From: Onchocerca volvulus
Taxonomy: Eukaryota; Nematoda; Chromadorea; Rhabditida; Onchocercidae
Reading direction: 5' to 3'
NCBI GenBank assembly: GCA_000499405.2
Contig: HG738137.1
Span: 18,498,581 to 18,562,580, forward strand
Length of the DNA: 64,000 bases
A program made the position numbers and the translations under genes. Positions within the stretch are counted from its first letter, which is position 1; each line of letters opens with the position of its first letter. This document shows positions 45,372-56,524 of this stretch, piece after piece. A model generated the notes under the pieces. That model worked only from the letters and a program-made list of their open reading frames with translations. It made no database searches and was not told where the DNA came from.

Positions 45372-47691
45372 ATGAGTAAAGAACAATCAGAAAGAAGTAG
45401 CGAAGAAGAAGAACAAATGCGAGCTTCTTCTACATTTGAACCTTTTTTTGAGGTTGGACCCATAATTTTTTCAGGAGATTCGTCGATTTCGACGACTCCT
45501 GGTGCTTCGGCTATCGCATCCGCATCCGGATCCGTTGAATCAACGAATCCGGATTTGCCACAACTCCTTGAAAATGTACCAGCAACAGAACTTTGGGCAC
45601 AATATATAAAGTGCCTAATGATGGCTGCACCATCCAATGTAGGACGAGTTGAATTTCAAAGTAACGTAGGATTGGAAGCAGAGAAATACCTGGAAAAACT
45701 TCTGAAAATATTACCAGGTTGCTGTTTAACCGAACTTTTTTTTCCTAATTTTCTAGTGATAGGAAAAAATGAAGCGTAAAAATATGATTGTAACAAGAAA
45801 TATATCAATCCTTAGGTAAAATCTGTAAGAAAAGTGGCACAGCGCAGATGGTATTTCGAGATTTTTTAAAGAATTAAAGTTGTGCAATTGGATTTCATTT
45901 TTATTAAGAACATCTTCAAAAAATTCACTAATTAAGATACATTAAAAAATTCATTTTTCATTATCAATCTTAAATTTGAATTTCTCTAGAATTTCTTTTA
46001 GATTGCATTTTTTTTTTTCGATTTCATTTCATCTAATTCCCAAATACTAACCAATATCTTTGCAGCATTTTAGATGAAAAACAATTCTCATTAATCAGTG
46101 ATAACAGATTTAAAATGGAAATTCTTCACAGGAAAATTACTAGAATTTCCATCTTCAAACACTGCATAATTGCCGTCCCATGCTTTTTCGGTTGTTTTTT
46201 TTTGTGTGAATATATTCCTACAGTATTCTAAAATAAGTCGCCGAATTCGTATATTACAGTATCTTCAACGACGGAAGAAGAAAAGCCTCTAAGGGTGCCA
46301 TGTTTCAATCCTGCAGATCAGAATCGAATCGGTGAAGATGAAAAATATAAAGTTGAAATATTGAGAGCAACTAAAGCAGACGGTGAAATAATATGGACTA
46401 CTGCTGCACACGTAAGAAATTTGTTTAAATTTGTAGAAGAATGAAATGTACTGATTAGGCAATAAATCAAAGATCGTTTTAGCACTTTTTTTTTTTTTTC
46501 AAAATAATATACCTTCAAATATTGCTTAATTTTCATTTTTTCTTCACTTTGAATTAAATTTTTTTATTAAAAATAATAATACTGAATTAAGTTCTTTTTT
46601 TTGTGAATTAAGTTTTTTTTTTTTAAAATTAAAAATTTTCGTCCTTTATTAAAAATAAAAAATATTCTTTAACAGAATAATAAGTTTTGATTCACAAAAG
46701 CATTTCAGCTCGATCATTTTCCTGATCATTCTTTAGTTTGATTGTTATTTCGATTATTTCCCATCTGATAAGCTAATTAAAACCAATTTACTTATTTTAT
46801 AATGCAATTAAGGACAAATTTCCTGAGCATTACGAAGATCTAAATCAATCATTTAGATGAATCGTACAATTTTTGAAATTCTTTTAGTTACAAGCGTTAG
46901 TTCTGATTAGGAAAAGTAAAGAGTCAGCAGTAGGATTGAATGAACTTATAAAATTTAATACGGCATTGCAAGAAGCAGCAGATGTTTATCGCGGAACTAT
47001 GACTTCCTCTCAGGTAAACTAAATTAGATGATTGATGTTATCATATCTGATTGTAAACTCTGAAATAATCACTTGGAATGTGATAAGCGAGAAATAAAAC
47101 TAGACCATTAATCGAGATATATCTTCAAACATTTCTCATTTGATTTCTTATTTTAACAAATATATTAATAATTTCCAAGAATATTTGTCATCAGAAAGCT
47201 CTCCACATAAACTATCAGAAATTATGCGAAATTGATGGATAGAAATGGATCAAATTTTTTTTGTACTTTTTACTTTACTTACTATTTTTAATCGATCTCT
47301 TGCTTTCAATAATTTTTGATCGAAAAATGATATATTAATGTGATCTTTTGTTGTTATAGATGCCGAATTTTAGGCGCAAGAATAAATAAATTATTTAAAA
47401 GTATGAAAAAACAAAAATGAAAAAACGCAACACAACAATAACCAAAAAAAGCCAAATATGCAGCGAATGATTCAGCATGAATTCTAGGATAGGTCAGTTA
47501 GTCGCGTTGGAAACTTTCAATATCGTGTAAGTTACGCTGGGAGAACCGAAATTTTCCATGCAGAATTTATGCGAAATTTAATTCTGGATCAATTGCCGTC
47601 AACATTTCGCTTTTTCACGCAACAGACAAAAACTGAACGATTGAAGAGTGTGCTATATGAATTGAAGGAAAAGAGAAAACGTAGACACTAA
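45372..47691 (+). CDS. Unrecognised four-exon protein with acidic N terminus and basic C terminus
   Basis: Exons 45372-45717, 46260-46411, 46888-47013 and 47488-47691; phases 1, 0, 0 agree, giving 275 residues. The N terminus is acidic (MSKEQSERSSEEEEQMRA), then an Ala/Ser-rich linker and helical segments (ENVPATELWAQYIKCLMMAA, LEAEKYLEKLLKILP). The central part includes KYKVEILRATKADGEIIWTT and VLIRKSKESAVGLNELIKF. The last exon has no ATG but is open for 67 codons (HAEFMRNLILDQLPSTFRFF) and ends in ELKEKRKRRH. An alternative last exon at 47360-47389 (MPNFRRKNK, stop) is also in phase. No family recognised; regular phasing argues for a real gene. It lies in the same plus-strand run of orphan genes. 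Confidence 0.62.
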
Positions 47692-48929
47692 TTTTAATTT
47701 CTTAGTCTATTGGGAATGATTTTACACGATTCGATTCGCTCATCTGAATCTCTTTCAAGTTGATCAAAGTCCTTTTTTTTTTTTTTCTTGCGAAATCTAG
47801 AAATTTCGGAATTTTTCTCAATTGCAATCGGTTTTGAATGAATTTTTTAAATGTTTATTCCCTATTTTCCAATGAATGCAGCACTAAATTCTAAAAGTAT
47901 TTTTTTAAGAATCTTTTTAGAAAAAAAGCAATTTTTTACTCTATTTTCTGTTTTTTTCCTTTTTTGTTCCTCTTAAGAACATGAAAATTCTCAAATATCA
48001 TTGTGTGATCTATTTCTAGCATTGTGAATTTCTAATTTCTGAATCTTAAAAATTCCTTATATCTAATATCTTATATTTCTTGTATCTGACATTATTTAAC
48101 ATTTCTAATCTTCAAGAATTTCTAATTTTTGAAATGGTAATTGCATACTACTTTTATCTAACATTAATTTACAAATTATATTTGCATACCATTTATGAAT
48201 CCCATCCCTAAATTCCTTTACTCCAATGTACAATAACTGCCGTGATTCAGAATCGAAAAAATATTATCTTCAGAGGGATGACATGCAAGAATTTCGATCA
48301 TTGATTTGAGAAATACAAAAATGTTTTTTGACATAATTTTTGAAAAAAAAATTCACTTCGTTCCTTTTTATTTTTTGGTCTGTTTGAAAACAGAATTTGA
48401 TTTTATGTTTGATTCCCATTTCTATTTGCATTGTATTTTGAATTTTGTTGTGTGGAATATGATGTTTATCATTATTTATAAATGTCATCAACACATAGCT
48501 ATGAAGTAATTCGTCAATTGATCTAGCAATACATTTCATTCGATCTGAATATCTGCTGCATTGTAAGGCAGAATAGATTTCAAAAATATCAGAAATAAGT
48601 CTAAAAAGTTTCAGAAAGATGAATTCTGGGCTTGAATAGCAGCTGTATAAAGAGAATAGTCTGATGGCTAATATCTTACGCTTTTTTTGTGAAGGCTATT
48701 ATTGGTCATTCGGTCGTTATCCAAAGATGAGTTACGATTAGTCATCAAATTGATTTCGCATCTATCCCTCAAGTTTTATTTTTATTAGCTCTGAATTTAT
48801 GTCGTTCAATCTAGTATTATTCACATTAAGCAGGATATGAATTGTACTTTGATGTTTTATTTGTCACTAACTGTACTCAGCCACACTCAGCGTGGCCAAT
48901 CCACATGAATAAAGATGTCTATTCACTTA
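47692..48929. other. Intergenic AT-rich DNA
   Basis: Overlapping opposite-strand frames at 48.27-48.54 kb look like chance frames in T-rich sequence. No gene is supported. Confidence 0.45.
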
Positions 48930-49095
48930 CTTTTACCTGTCACCCTCTGACAGGTAAAAACAAGTAGATATATTTATACAGAAACACGCGTCTATTCGAA
49001 CGCAACATTGTATCAAAATTTCAAATCAATCGATGGAAAATTTGCAACGTTGTATCAAAAGCCACAACGAACATCTACATTTTTATTTATATAGA
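48930..49095 (-). mobile_element. Helitron 5'-terminal fragment
   Basis: The minus strand begins TCTATATAAATAAAAATG at 49095, preceded by A as expected for Helitron insertion at an AT dinucleotide. It continues GATGTTCGTTGTGGC, then two GCAACRTTGTATCAAAA-type direct repeats. About 130 bp is homologous to 17.88-18.01 kb. Inward lies a perfect 8-bp stem hairpin (ACCTGTCA / TGACAGGT, 48,936-48,956). The 3' end was not located, so this may be a non-autonomous or truncated copy. Confidence 0.7.
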
Positions 49096-49779
49096 TGAAT
49101 CGCTCTACTATTTTTCCAAAAATATAACGTTGGGAAAAAAAATTGCGTAATTGTCCTGCGTTAAATAGAGTATATGTGTAGCTCCCGGAAAGCTTGTGGG
49201 GGAGGATTTGATGGTTCAGCGTAAATTATTTGAGAGATAATTGGTAATGATATCTTTACGGTGGTAATTGATTTGCTTAAAATAACAATATTTTTGTGGA
49301 AATATTTGAAAATTATTCAAAAAAAACCCTTAAGTTACTGCAATTAAGTGCAAGTTACATTATTATTCTTTTTTTAATTTTTCATGTGATAATGTAAATG
49401 AGATCTGGTTTACAGAATATAATTGATGGTTTTGATCTGTGATTTACGTAATTGGTATTGGTCTTATATGTATGACCACTGCTTCACTAAAGTAAATCTT
49501 CAATTCTTTACGTTTTCAAAAATTTGAAAAAGGCTTCTCTTTTCTCGTGTATTGATTTTTAAAATAGCGATAAAGGAATATAGGCGAAACGGTTCGAATT
49601 TCAAATTTTTTTTTTGCCTTTAACATCTCTCATAATAATGAAAATAGCACTGATGAATAATAATATTTCAGTTTGCTGTTAGAAATTTATACGTTAGTAT
49701 TTGTGAAAATGCGTGCATATTAATTTACGCTGTCATTATGGTAAAATATATCTACGATAACATTATTGTAGATTGGAAA

Positions 49780-51338
49780 ATGTTAGTACAGCATGTATTT
49801 ATAATTAATCGAGCTGGAAGTTTGATTTATGATTGGGATGGCAAGAGCGATTGCACAGGTATTGAGAAGACATTTAGTTATCCTCTCGATATTGTCCTTG
49901 ATATTGTTGACCAGAAAGTAACCGTCGTGTTTGGTGAACGAGATGGAATTGGTCTCAGGTTTATTCTCGTTTTCTCATGTTTTTGGTTTTTAGAAGGAAA
50001 ACATCAACTTATCTGAATGTTTAGCAAGCGAGTTGATTTCAAAAATATATTATCAGAAACTCGAGATATTTTCTTGTGCATTTTTTTGACCGTTTTCCTC
50101 AAAATTCTTTTAATAATAACAAAAACCGTTTCAATTTTCACTAGTATTTGCCGATCAGACTATTGTTGATCAAGCCTTGACTGTTAATAGCATCTTTCAA
50201 AGCAAATTCATTCAAAGTTTAATTGAAATTCACTGTTATTTCAAGTTTCAAGTTACATGTCATATATAACAGATGATTCATAAATTAATTCAGGTACACA
50301 GTGTCTGCAATAAACGGCATCCCAGTGCAAGCATGTAAAATAATATTTGGCGGTGTAGAGAAGATGGTACTAGACGTTATCCAAGACGAAGCCAACTATC
50401 CCCTTAGCATACGTTTCCAACCGCCAACAATTACAACAAATGAAAAAATCATTCTTTCCAGTACATTCCATTCACTCTACACAATCGCTGCTCAGCTAAG
50501 TCCTGTTATGAAAAGTTCTGGCATTGAAGTTCTATACACGAATCATTTCAAGTAAGTGTGTTTTGATTTTTTTTTTTTTTTTTTTGTTTTTTTTTATAGA
50601 TGACTTTTGATATGAACTCTATGTTACGAATTTTAGTTCTTTGATCGGTTGCATCCGTTATTTAAATTTAATTTTGCAGAATGAACTTCAACCAGATAGT
50701 TTTTCTTTTTGCAAAATCCTCCGAAAATACATTTAGTATCCTCGCTTTAAGAACGAACTATGAAACTCATGCTAAGTGATTGAAGATATAAAATAATTGT
50801 TTCAAATAAATAGTGGTAAGAAATAAATACTTTAGAAAATGGCTTAGGAGAGCTAATTTTCATTTAAAATTTCGGAACTTATCCTCATGGCAGCAGTTTT
50901 TCCGTATAGCGTAGCATTATTGATTACCAGGCTTTGTTTAGTACTTTGTCAGCGTCATGAGATATGTTTTGTCTTCTCTTTTTTGTGATCAGTGCAATTT
51001 TTAAAACTTTTAGTAAGGAAATGGTATTCAAAAAAAAAAATTATGAGAATTGAACGTTGGGTAAAATTTTATATTGATGCTTTAGTATTAAAGAGGGATT
51101 ATTTTGTAGACTTTACTGCTACCAATCGACCACAGGTGTAAAATTTGTCGTGGTTGGTTCGTTATCACTGAACAGTGGCGTTGATGGACTTTTGCGACGG
51201 ATTTATGAACTTTATGCCGATTTCGCTCTGAAAAATCCTTTCTACTCTATTGATATGCCGATACGATGTCAAAGGTTTGATGATGCAATCCGAAACCTCA
51301 TAGAAAGGCAAGACAAATTCAGTATGTTGACAATTTGA
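49780..51338 (+). CDS. TRAPPC4: TRAPPC4 (synbindin / Trs23) trafficking complex subunit
   Basis: Exons 49780-49958, 50294-50551 and 51110-51338; phases 2 and 2 agree and give 221 residues, close to the 219 of human TRAPPC4. TRAPPC4 is a core subunit of TRAPP, the GEF/tether for Rab1 (and Rab11-type) GTPases at ER-Golgi membranes. Family hallmarks seen along the length: VFIINRAGSLIYDW, EKTFSYPLDIVLDI, VVFGERDGIG, ANYPLSIRFQPP, TTNEKIILSSTFHSLYTIAA, SSGIEVLYTNHFKLYCYQ, GVKFVVVGS, LLRRIYELYADFALKNPFYS and MPIRCQRFD. The start was placed at MLVQHVFIINRAG, which aligns with the family start. An in-frame ATG 42 bp upstream (49738) would add 14 residues. An AATAAA lies about 250 bp after the stop. 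Confidence 0.95.
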
Positions 51339-51884
51339 AAATTTGTATAAACTGAAATTTTTTTAGTTAAGGCATTTAATTTCTTTGTCTGTTATTATAG
51401 TCTAGAGTAGTTATATTTTCAAAAATTATGTATGGAAGCTGATAAATATTGTTTTTGTCATGAAGGAGAATTCTTCTTTTTCTACCTGAAACTTATTAAA
51501 AGTGAAAAATTGGTTCTAAATATCTTTGTTGGCACTAAATAAGATATATGTCATATTAAAATCTTTTTTTCTGTTACATTAACTTGAATAAATTATAAGC
51601 TTTGTACTCCCAAAATAAATGGTGAAAGCCAGTTCTGTATCTTTTATATTTCTTTTATCTGGAATGATAAACTTTCCTTAACCTTGTAATTACGAATTTT
51701 TTCAAGAGCTCATGTTCTTTTTTAATTGCTTCAGCAGTTAAATTCGTATTTATATGGATTCATTTTAAAAGAGATGTATTAAAAGATTTGATAGAAAGTC
51801 ATAGTTTGATAGATCTCTTTTTAAAGTTTAATATAAATTATTTGAAATATTTTTTATATTTTGCTTATCTAAATATGGTGTGGA

Positions 51885-51918
51885 TAGTATTATATACATA
51901 GTAGTATTATATACATAG
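51885..51918. repeat. 17-bp tandem duplication
   Basis: TAGTATTATATACATAG is present twice head to tail in the TRAPPC4-LAMTOR4 interval. Confidence 0.85.
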
Positions 51919-52476
51919 TTCTGTGATCGGTTGTATCCGTTATTTTATTTATTTTTCTGTTTCAATTCTGTGTGAAATTGTTCGTCCAAAAACGATTGCT
52001 ATTTATGGTTTTTATAATTAATAAGTTATGCATTATTTTTTGCACATGAAAGTTTATTTTCAAGCTCTGCGTTATTGGTTCAATGGAAGTTAAAGCCATT
52101 TTTATATATTTTTTTCATAATTTTTAATGAAATTTGCAAAGTATATTCGTATCAACAGTGCGCGTTTTTCTTTAACATCAAAGCAGTTTTTTGTAATAAT
52201 TCAAAAGTTTCATAATTTAAGACGTTGTTTTACCAAAGGAGTTCAGATGGATTGAATAAAGAAGTGATTATATAAGATTTATACATCATCTCCACTAAGA
52301 GAGTATAAATTAGTAGAGTAATTCGATATCAAATTTTCAAAAATAATTTGCAAAGCCTCGGATATAATAGTTGCTCCATTTTAATGGAAACTTGTTTTGA
52401 TTGAGGATAGAATTGATTTGATAAATATACATATCAGATTTGTGGGATTTTAATTAAAGTGTTTGACCGTGTAAAA

Positions 52477-52557
52477 ATGGCGAATTTCGTGACAGCATTA
52501 TTATGGGCTAGATTAAAAGATCCAAATACATGCGATCATTGGCATAATTTTTTTTAG
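52477..52557 (+). other. 26-codon ORF and acceptor upstream of LAMTOR4
   Basis: ATG at 52477 opens a 26-codon frame (MANFVTALLWARLKDPNTCD onward) that stops within a TTTTTTTTAG acceptor at 52557. If spliced leader is added at 52557/52558, the mature leader is 49 nt and excludes this ORF; otherwise it is a uORF. Confidence 0.35.
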
Positions 52558-52606
52558 AATCAAGCAAGTGAGCCCATGTATTGACGAAATAAGGATCTAG
52601 TCACAT

Positions 52607-53897
52607 ATGGATACAAGTTTCTCGTTTCTAAGCCAAATTCCAAATCAAGAAGGATACATGGTAGTTTCAACTGGTTCTGTTATCAAGGTTTATTCGTTTT
52701 TTGAATAACATTTACATCTAACCTTTTTGTTTAAATAATTTTATATGCTTTGTCAAAGGAATGATTGGATAACTGTTTTAAACAAAATGACTGAGTAAAT
52801 AGTACCTCGGGTTTTTTAATCTATTTTCATTGTTTAAAATAATTCATTTATAATATACTGAAAAGCTTATTTTCAGTAGAGATATAAATTAATACGATTT
52901 GTGAAAAGATGTAGCAAGGAAATTGCAGTCGTAATGATGATAATGATTCATTTTAATCTTTTTCTAGTTTGCATGGATTAAAAATTAACGGATGGAATAA
53001 GTTCTTTTAATTTAAAACTGTAGGTTAAAAAAAATTTTTTCTCATTCGAACATTAGTTTTTTAAAATCGTTTATTGTCATCTGCTAATTTCAAAAAATAT
53101 TTGTTATACATTATGTGCTGACTGTTTATTATTCAATATATCAATCTGTACTGACCAAAAAAAAAAAATGAATATCTTCTCTGTTTCAGCTAATTTGCTG
53201 ATGTTTCCTACAGTTTTTTTCTTCCCTTTTTTTAAAATATACATCTCAATGACTTGAAAATGACTGTTGAAATTTGGAAAGGAAACGGAAGGGAAATGAA
53301 TTTTATCATTACAGTTTTTATCTGCGATCACACCCTGTTTCACTGCTTTTCCAAATTTCAGCAATCATTTCCGAGATACTGAAATACATATTAAAACCAT
53401 TAAGAAGTATCGCAAGTTTAGGAGAATTGTATTTCGCTAGCAGTTTATTTTAGAATAAAATAAAATAAAGATTAGATGAAAAAAATCGAAACTCCATGCA
53501 ATCCATATAAATTACATTAATAAAATGTAGAACTTAACTGCTTAAGCAATCAATCACTTGGTTCTACCAATCTTTCCTCATAATAATTGATTGTTATTCA
53601 TAATTCATAATATTCATAATTGATTGTTCACTTTTTTTTTTTTCGCAACTCCTATATCTCTTCTGAACTAGAAATTTTCTGTAATTTTCAAAAGTTACAA
53701 TGCTTCAGTCAGATGGAGAACTGGAGAATGACGAATCACTAGCAATGAATGTCCAGAAAATGTTGTCTGTTGGCGAACCTCTTGCTCGTATCGTAGGAAA
53801 AATTGAGAAAATGATCATTACATACCCAGACTATAATCTTGAAGTTGTTCGAAGTGGCAAATATGTATTCATTGTGAAAAGAAAAACAAGCAATTAG
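52607..53897 (+). CDS. LAMTOR4: LAMTOR4 (Ragulator complex roadblock-type subunit)
   Basis: Exons 52607-52687 and 53709-53897, phase 0, give 89 residues (human 99). LAMTOR4 is part of Ragulator, the lysosomal scaffold that anchors Rag GTPases and activates mTORC1. Seen: FLSQIPNQEGYMVVSTGSVI, matching the family's IPDQLGYLVLSEGAVL, then SDGELENDES across the splice junction (family SGDLENDE), and a C-terminal strand SGKYVFIVKRKTSN (family GQRVFVVKRQN). The second exon begins after CTTCAG at 53708; the ATG at 53,700 inside the acceptor is not the start. It lies 1.27 kb downstream of TRAPPC4 on the same strand. Confidence 0.93.
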
Positions 53898-56524
53898 TAT
53901 GAATAATTCACGGCTTTCATGTTTCCGTGTATATGCTTTTAGAGACTTTATTTTATGAAGTAAAGCCGTTAATATCTTCGGCAAATCATTGTACAACAAA
54001 TCAGATTACTAATATATGATTGGTATATTCTTTTTATACGATGTTCCTTTGATACTTGAATTTATTTGATTAACACTTAGATTTTGTTGAAATATATTGT
54101 ACGCTGAAAAATCTGAAATTCCGATAGGAGGCCTTTCTCTTAAATCTGTTAATTTTCAATGAATTTTGTTGAATTTGTAAGAATAATTAGGATATTTTAT
54201 ACAGCTCTGTTTTTAATGAAATTTGTTTTTGTATTCTTCCCTAGATTTCAACATATACCATATACGTACTCTACCTTAATTTTATCAAGTTTTGATATAA
54301 TTAATGTGTCAAAGATCAGAATGTAATGCATGAAAAGACGAAATTGCATTTAAACTCATGACTCTGCTTATCTCATGGTGATCTATACAGTTGATGTCAT
54401 TTAATGGAATGATTCCTTAACTGAAGTTTCTGAGTACACATCCTCTTGATAAAAGAGATCTTTCCAACCAGTAAGATTTCCAGTCTTCTGTTTAGAATCC
54501 TTGCGTTGCTAAACATCTAAAATATTCTATCTTAATTCGATGCAACAGTCACAATTCCCGCTAATTTCTTCAGATAACTTCCAATCATCTAAAAACATTC
54601 TGGCATTGCATCGTGCATACATCAATTACATCGCAAAATACAGCAGCCCATTTATTAAAAACATTTAGACAGGAATAATAGAAATAATGATGTGTATAGT
54701 ATAAGGAACATAAATAAAAATATAATAATGTTTCTCATAAAAAAAAAAAAACGGATGAGAAAAAGACTTCCTCAGAAATAAGGAATAAGGGAATTCGGTA
54801 ATAATAATAATAATTGAAATAATAATAATAATTGTAATAATAATAATAATAATATATCTTCCTTGTTTCAAAAATGCAGAAAACAACGAAAGTAAAAAAA
54901 TAAATTAATTAAGAGCACAGATGAACAGACAGAGCAGTAGTTGATAAGACATAAAGGAAAGAACTGAAAAAGAGTAAAATACACTGGCCATTTGTGGACT
55001 CCCAAAATGAGAAAAGTGGTAATCAAAAGAGGAAAGAGCTATGCATAACACAAAATTTCACTATTTTTAGATGATTAGCAGTAATTTCTCGCAGATATCA
55101 CAAATAAAATATGTAATTCAAAAAAAAAAAACAGTACAATAAAGGATAAGAGGACTGAAGATGGGAAGGAATATTAACGTAAAATGAACCATTCAGATAG
55201 AATATAGTACGTATCGAATTTTTGAGGAGAAAGTAAAACCGACAAAAATGTAAGAAATGGGATGGTTTGTGATTTCGGGTTGAGGCAATTTCTGCAAATA
55301 TACAGGAATTATTTTGAAAAAGAAAAGAAGAAAGAGGAGAAGATGAAACAGACGTACCATGATTTTAAAAGATGGTGCATCCATGATGTATATCGCGATG
55401 TTTATACTTATTATATACAATAATAATATACAACTGAAGGAAGCGGACTTAACAACTGACTGAATGATATTCATTCGGTGAAAGATCGAATGAGAAAAGC
55501 AATAAAATACCATAAATCGTTTTGGCACTTGCGAACTGCATGTGTACAGGAATAAAATTACTATTCAAAGAACTTAAGTACAAAAGAAGTATGATTCAAT
55601 AAAAGCAAGACAGTTCGAAGGGAGTGGAACAATAGCAATGGAACTATGATAAAAATACAACAAGTTGTAAGCAATGGAATTTCATTCAAATTTGGCCAAA
55701 GTTTGTTAAGTTATAGTGATCTATTTGTTGAATTCAGAAAACAATACTATTTATCACTGATAAATAATAGCAGAATCCTGGTAAATCTTTTTCAACAAAC
55801 ATTTCGCATGATAATTAAAGAAATTGGAAAATTCCATGTTGAATTAACTGCAATCAATATGGATAAAGTGTGCAGAAGGCTGATATGATATGAATCATTA
55901 CGCATCAGTAAAAAGATATTATTTTCAGAAGTAGATAAAAAAAAAAAAAAAAGAAAACAGAACAATTGTAATTACTTTATAAAATTCTATTATTATTATT
56001 ATTCTCCAAAAAAGTCTCAAAGCATGTCAGTTTATAAATTTGCTGTTTCAACGAAAAAAAAAAGCGGAGAAAGCGAAGAGATAAACTAGAAAATTTAGAA
56101 TAAAAAAAATTCTTTGCAAAGAAAAGCAGATAGAGGGAAGGTACACACAGTTCATTTGTAAAACTTCTGATTGTCCTTTGTAAATCTTTACAATTAAAAT
56201 ATGATAAATCATAATTAGAAGAACTCGTGAAACGAGGAAAGGAAAATGACAAGAAAAGAAAATTTAAAGAGAAAAAAAAGAAAAAAAATCACAAGTGACA
56301 CATTATTTATCGCAGAAAACTCAAAGAAATGCATCCTGTATAGGAACTCAAATATATAATAAAACTGAAAGAGGACGAACTGATTGCATTCTTATAGAAA
56401 CAAAAAAAAGTTCAATTTTTTTCTCCGTAAGTTATTTTCGGAAAAGAGAATAGACTTTTGCGATGAATTCATCGTTATATGATGTTGTGCCAGCTGCGCT
56501 TTTCCGTATATTATATCCATCAAA
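53898..56524. other. Intergenic region between convergent genes
   Basis: It separates LAMTOR4 (plus) from the FNDC3-like gene (minus). It contains (AAT)n and poly-A tracts. Frames here (54,665-54,886; 55,193-55,528; 55,646-55,888; 55,977-56,252) have low complexity or no splice context. Both 3' UTRs presumably end here. Confidence 0.5.
54799..54854. repeat. (AAT)n microsatellite, interrupted
   Basis: Three AAT-type blocks separated by TTG/TGA interruptions. Confidence 0.9.

Noticed and set aside
48880..48935. Helitron 3' end (GCCAC...GTGGC stem followed by CTGAG on the minus strand)
   Set aside because: The stem is short and its spacing to a CTRR terminus does not fit; without other copies the end cannot be fixed.
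53700..53708. ATG at 53700 as a LAMTOR4 start
   Set aside because: It lies inside the CTTCAG acceptor; joining exon 52607-52687 at 53709 restores the conserved N-terminal half.
54665..54886. 73-codon Ile/Tyr/Phe-rich minus frame
   Set aside because: It is mostly translation of the (AAT)n microsatellite.
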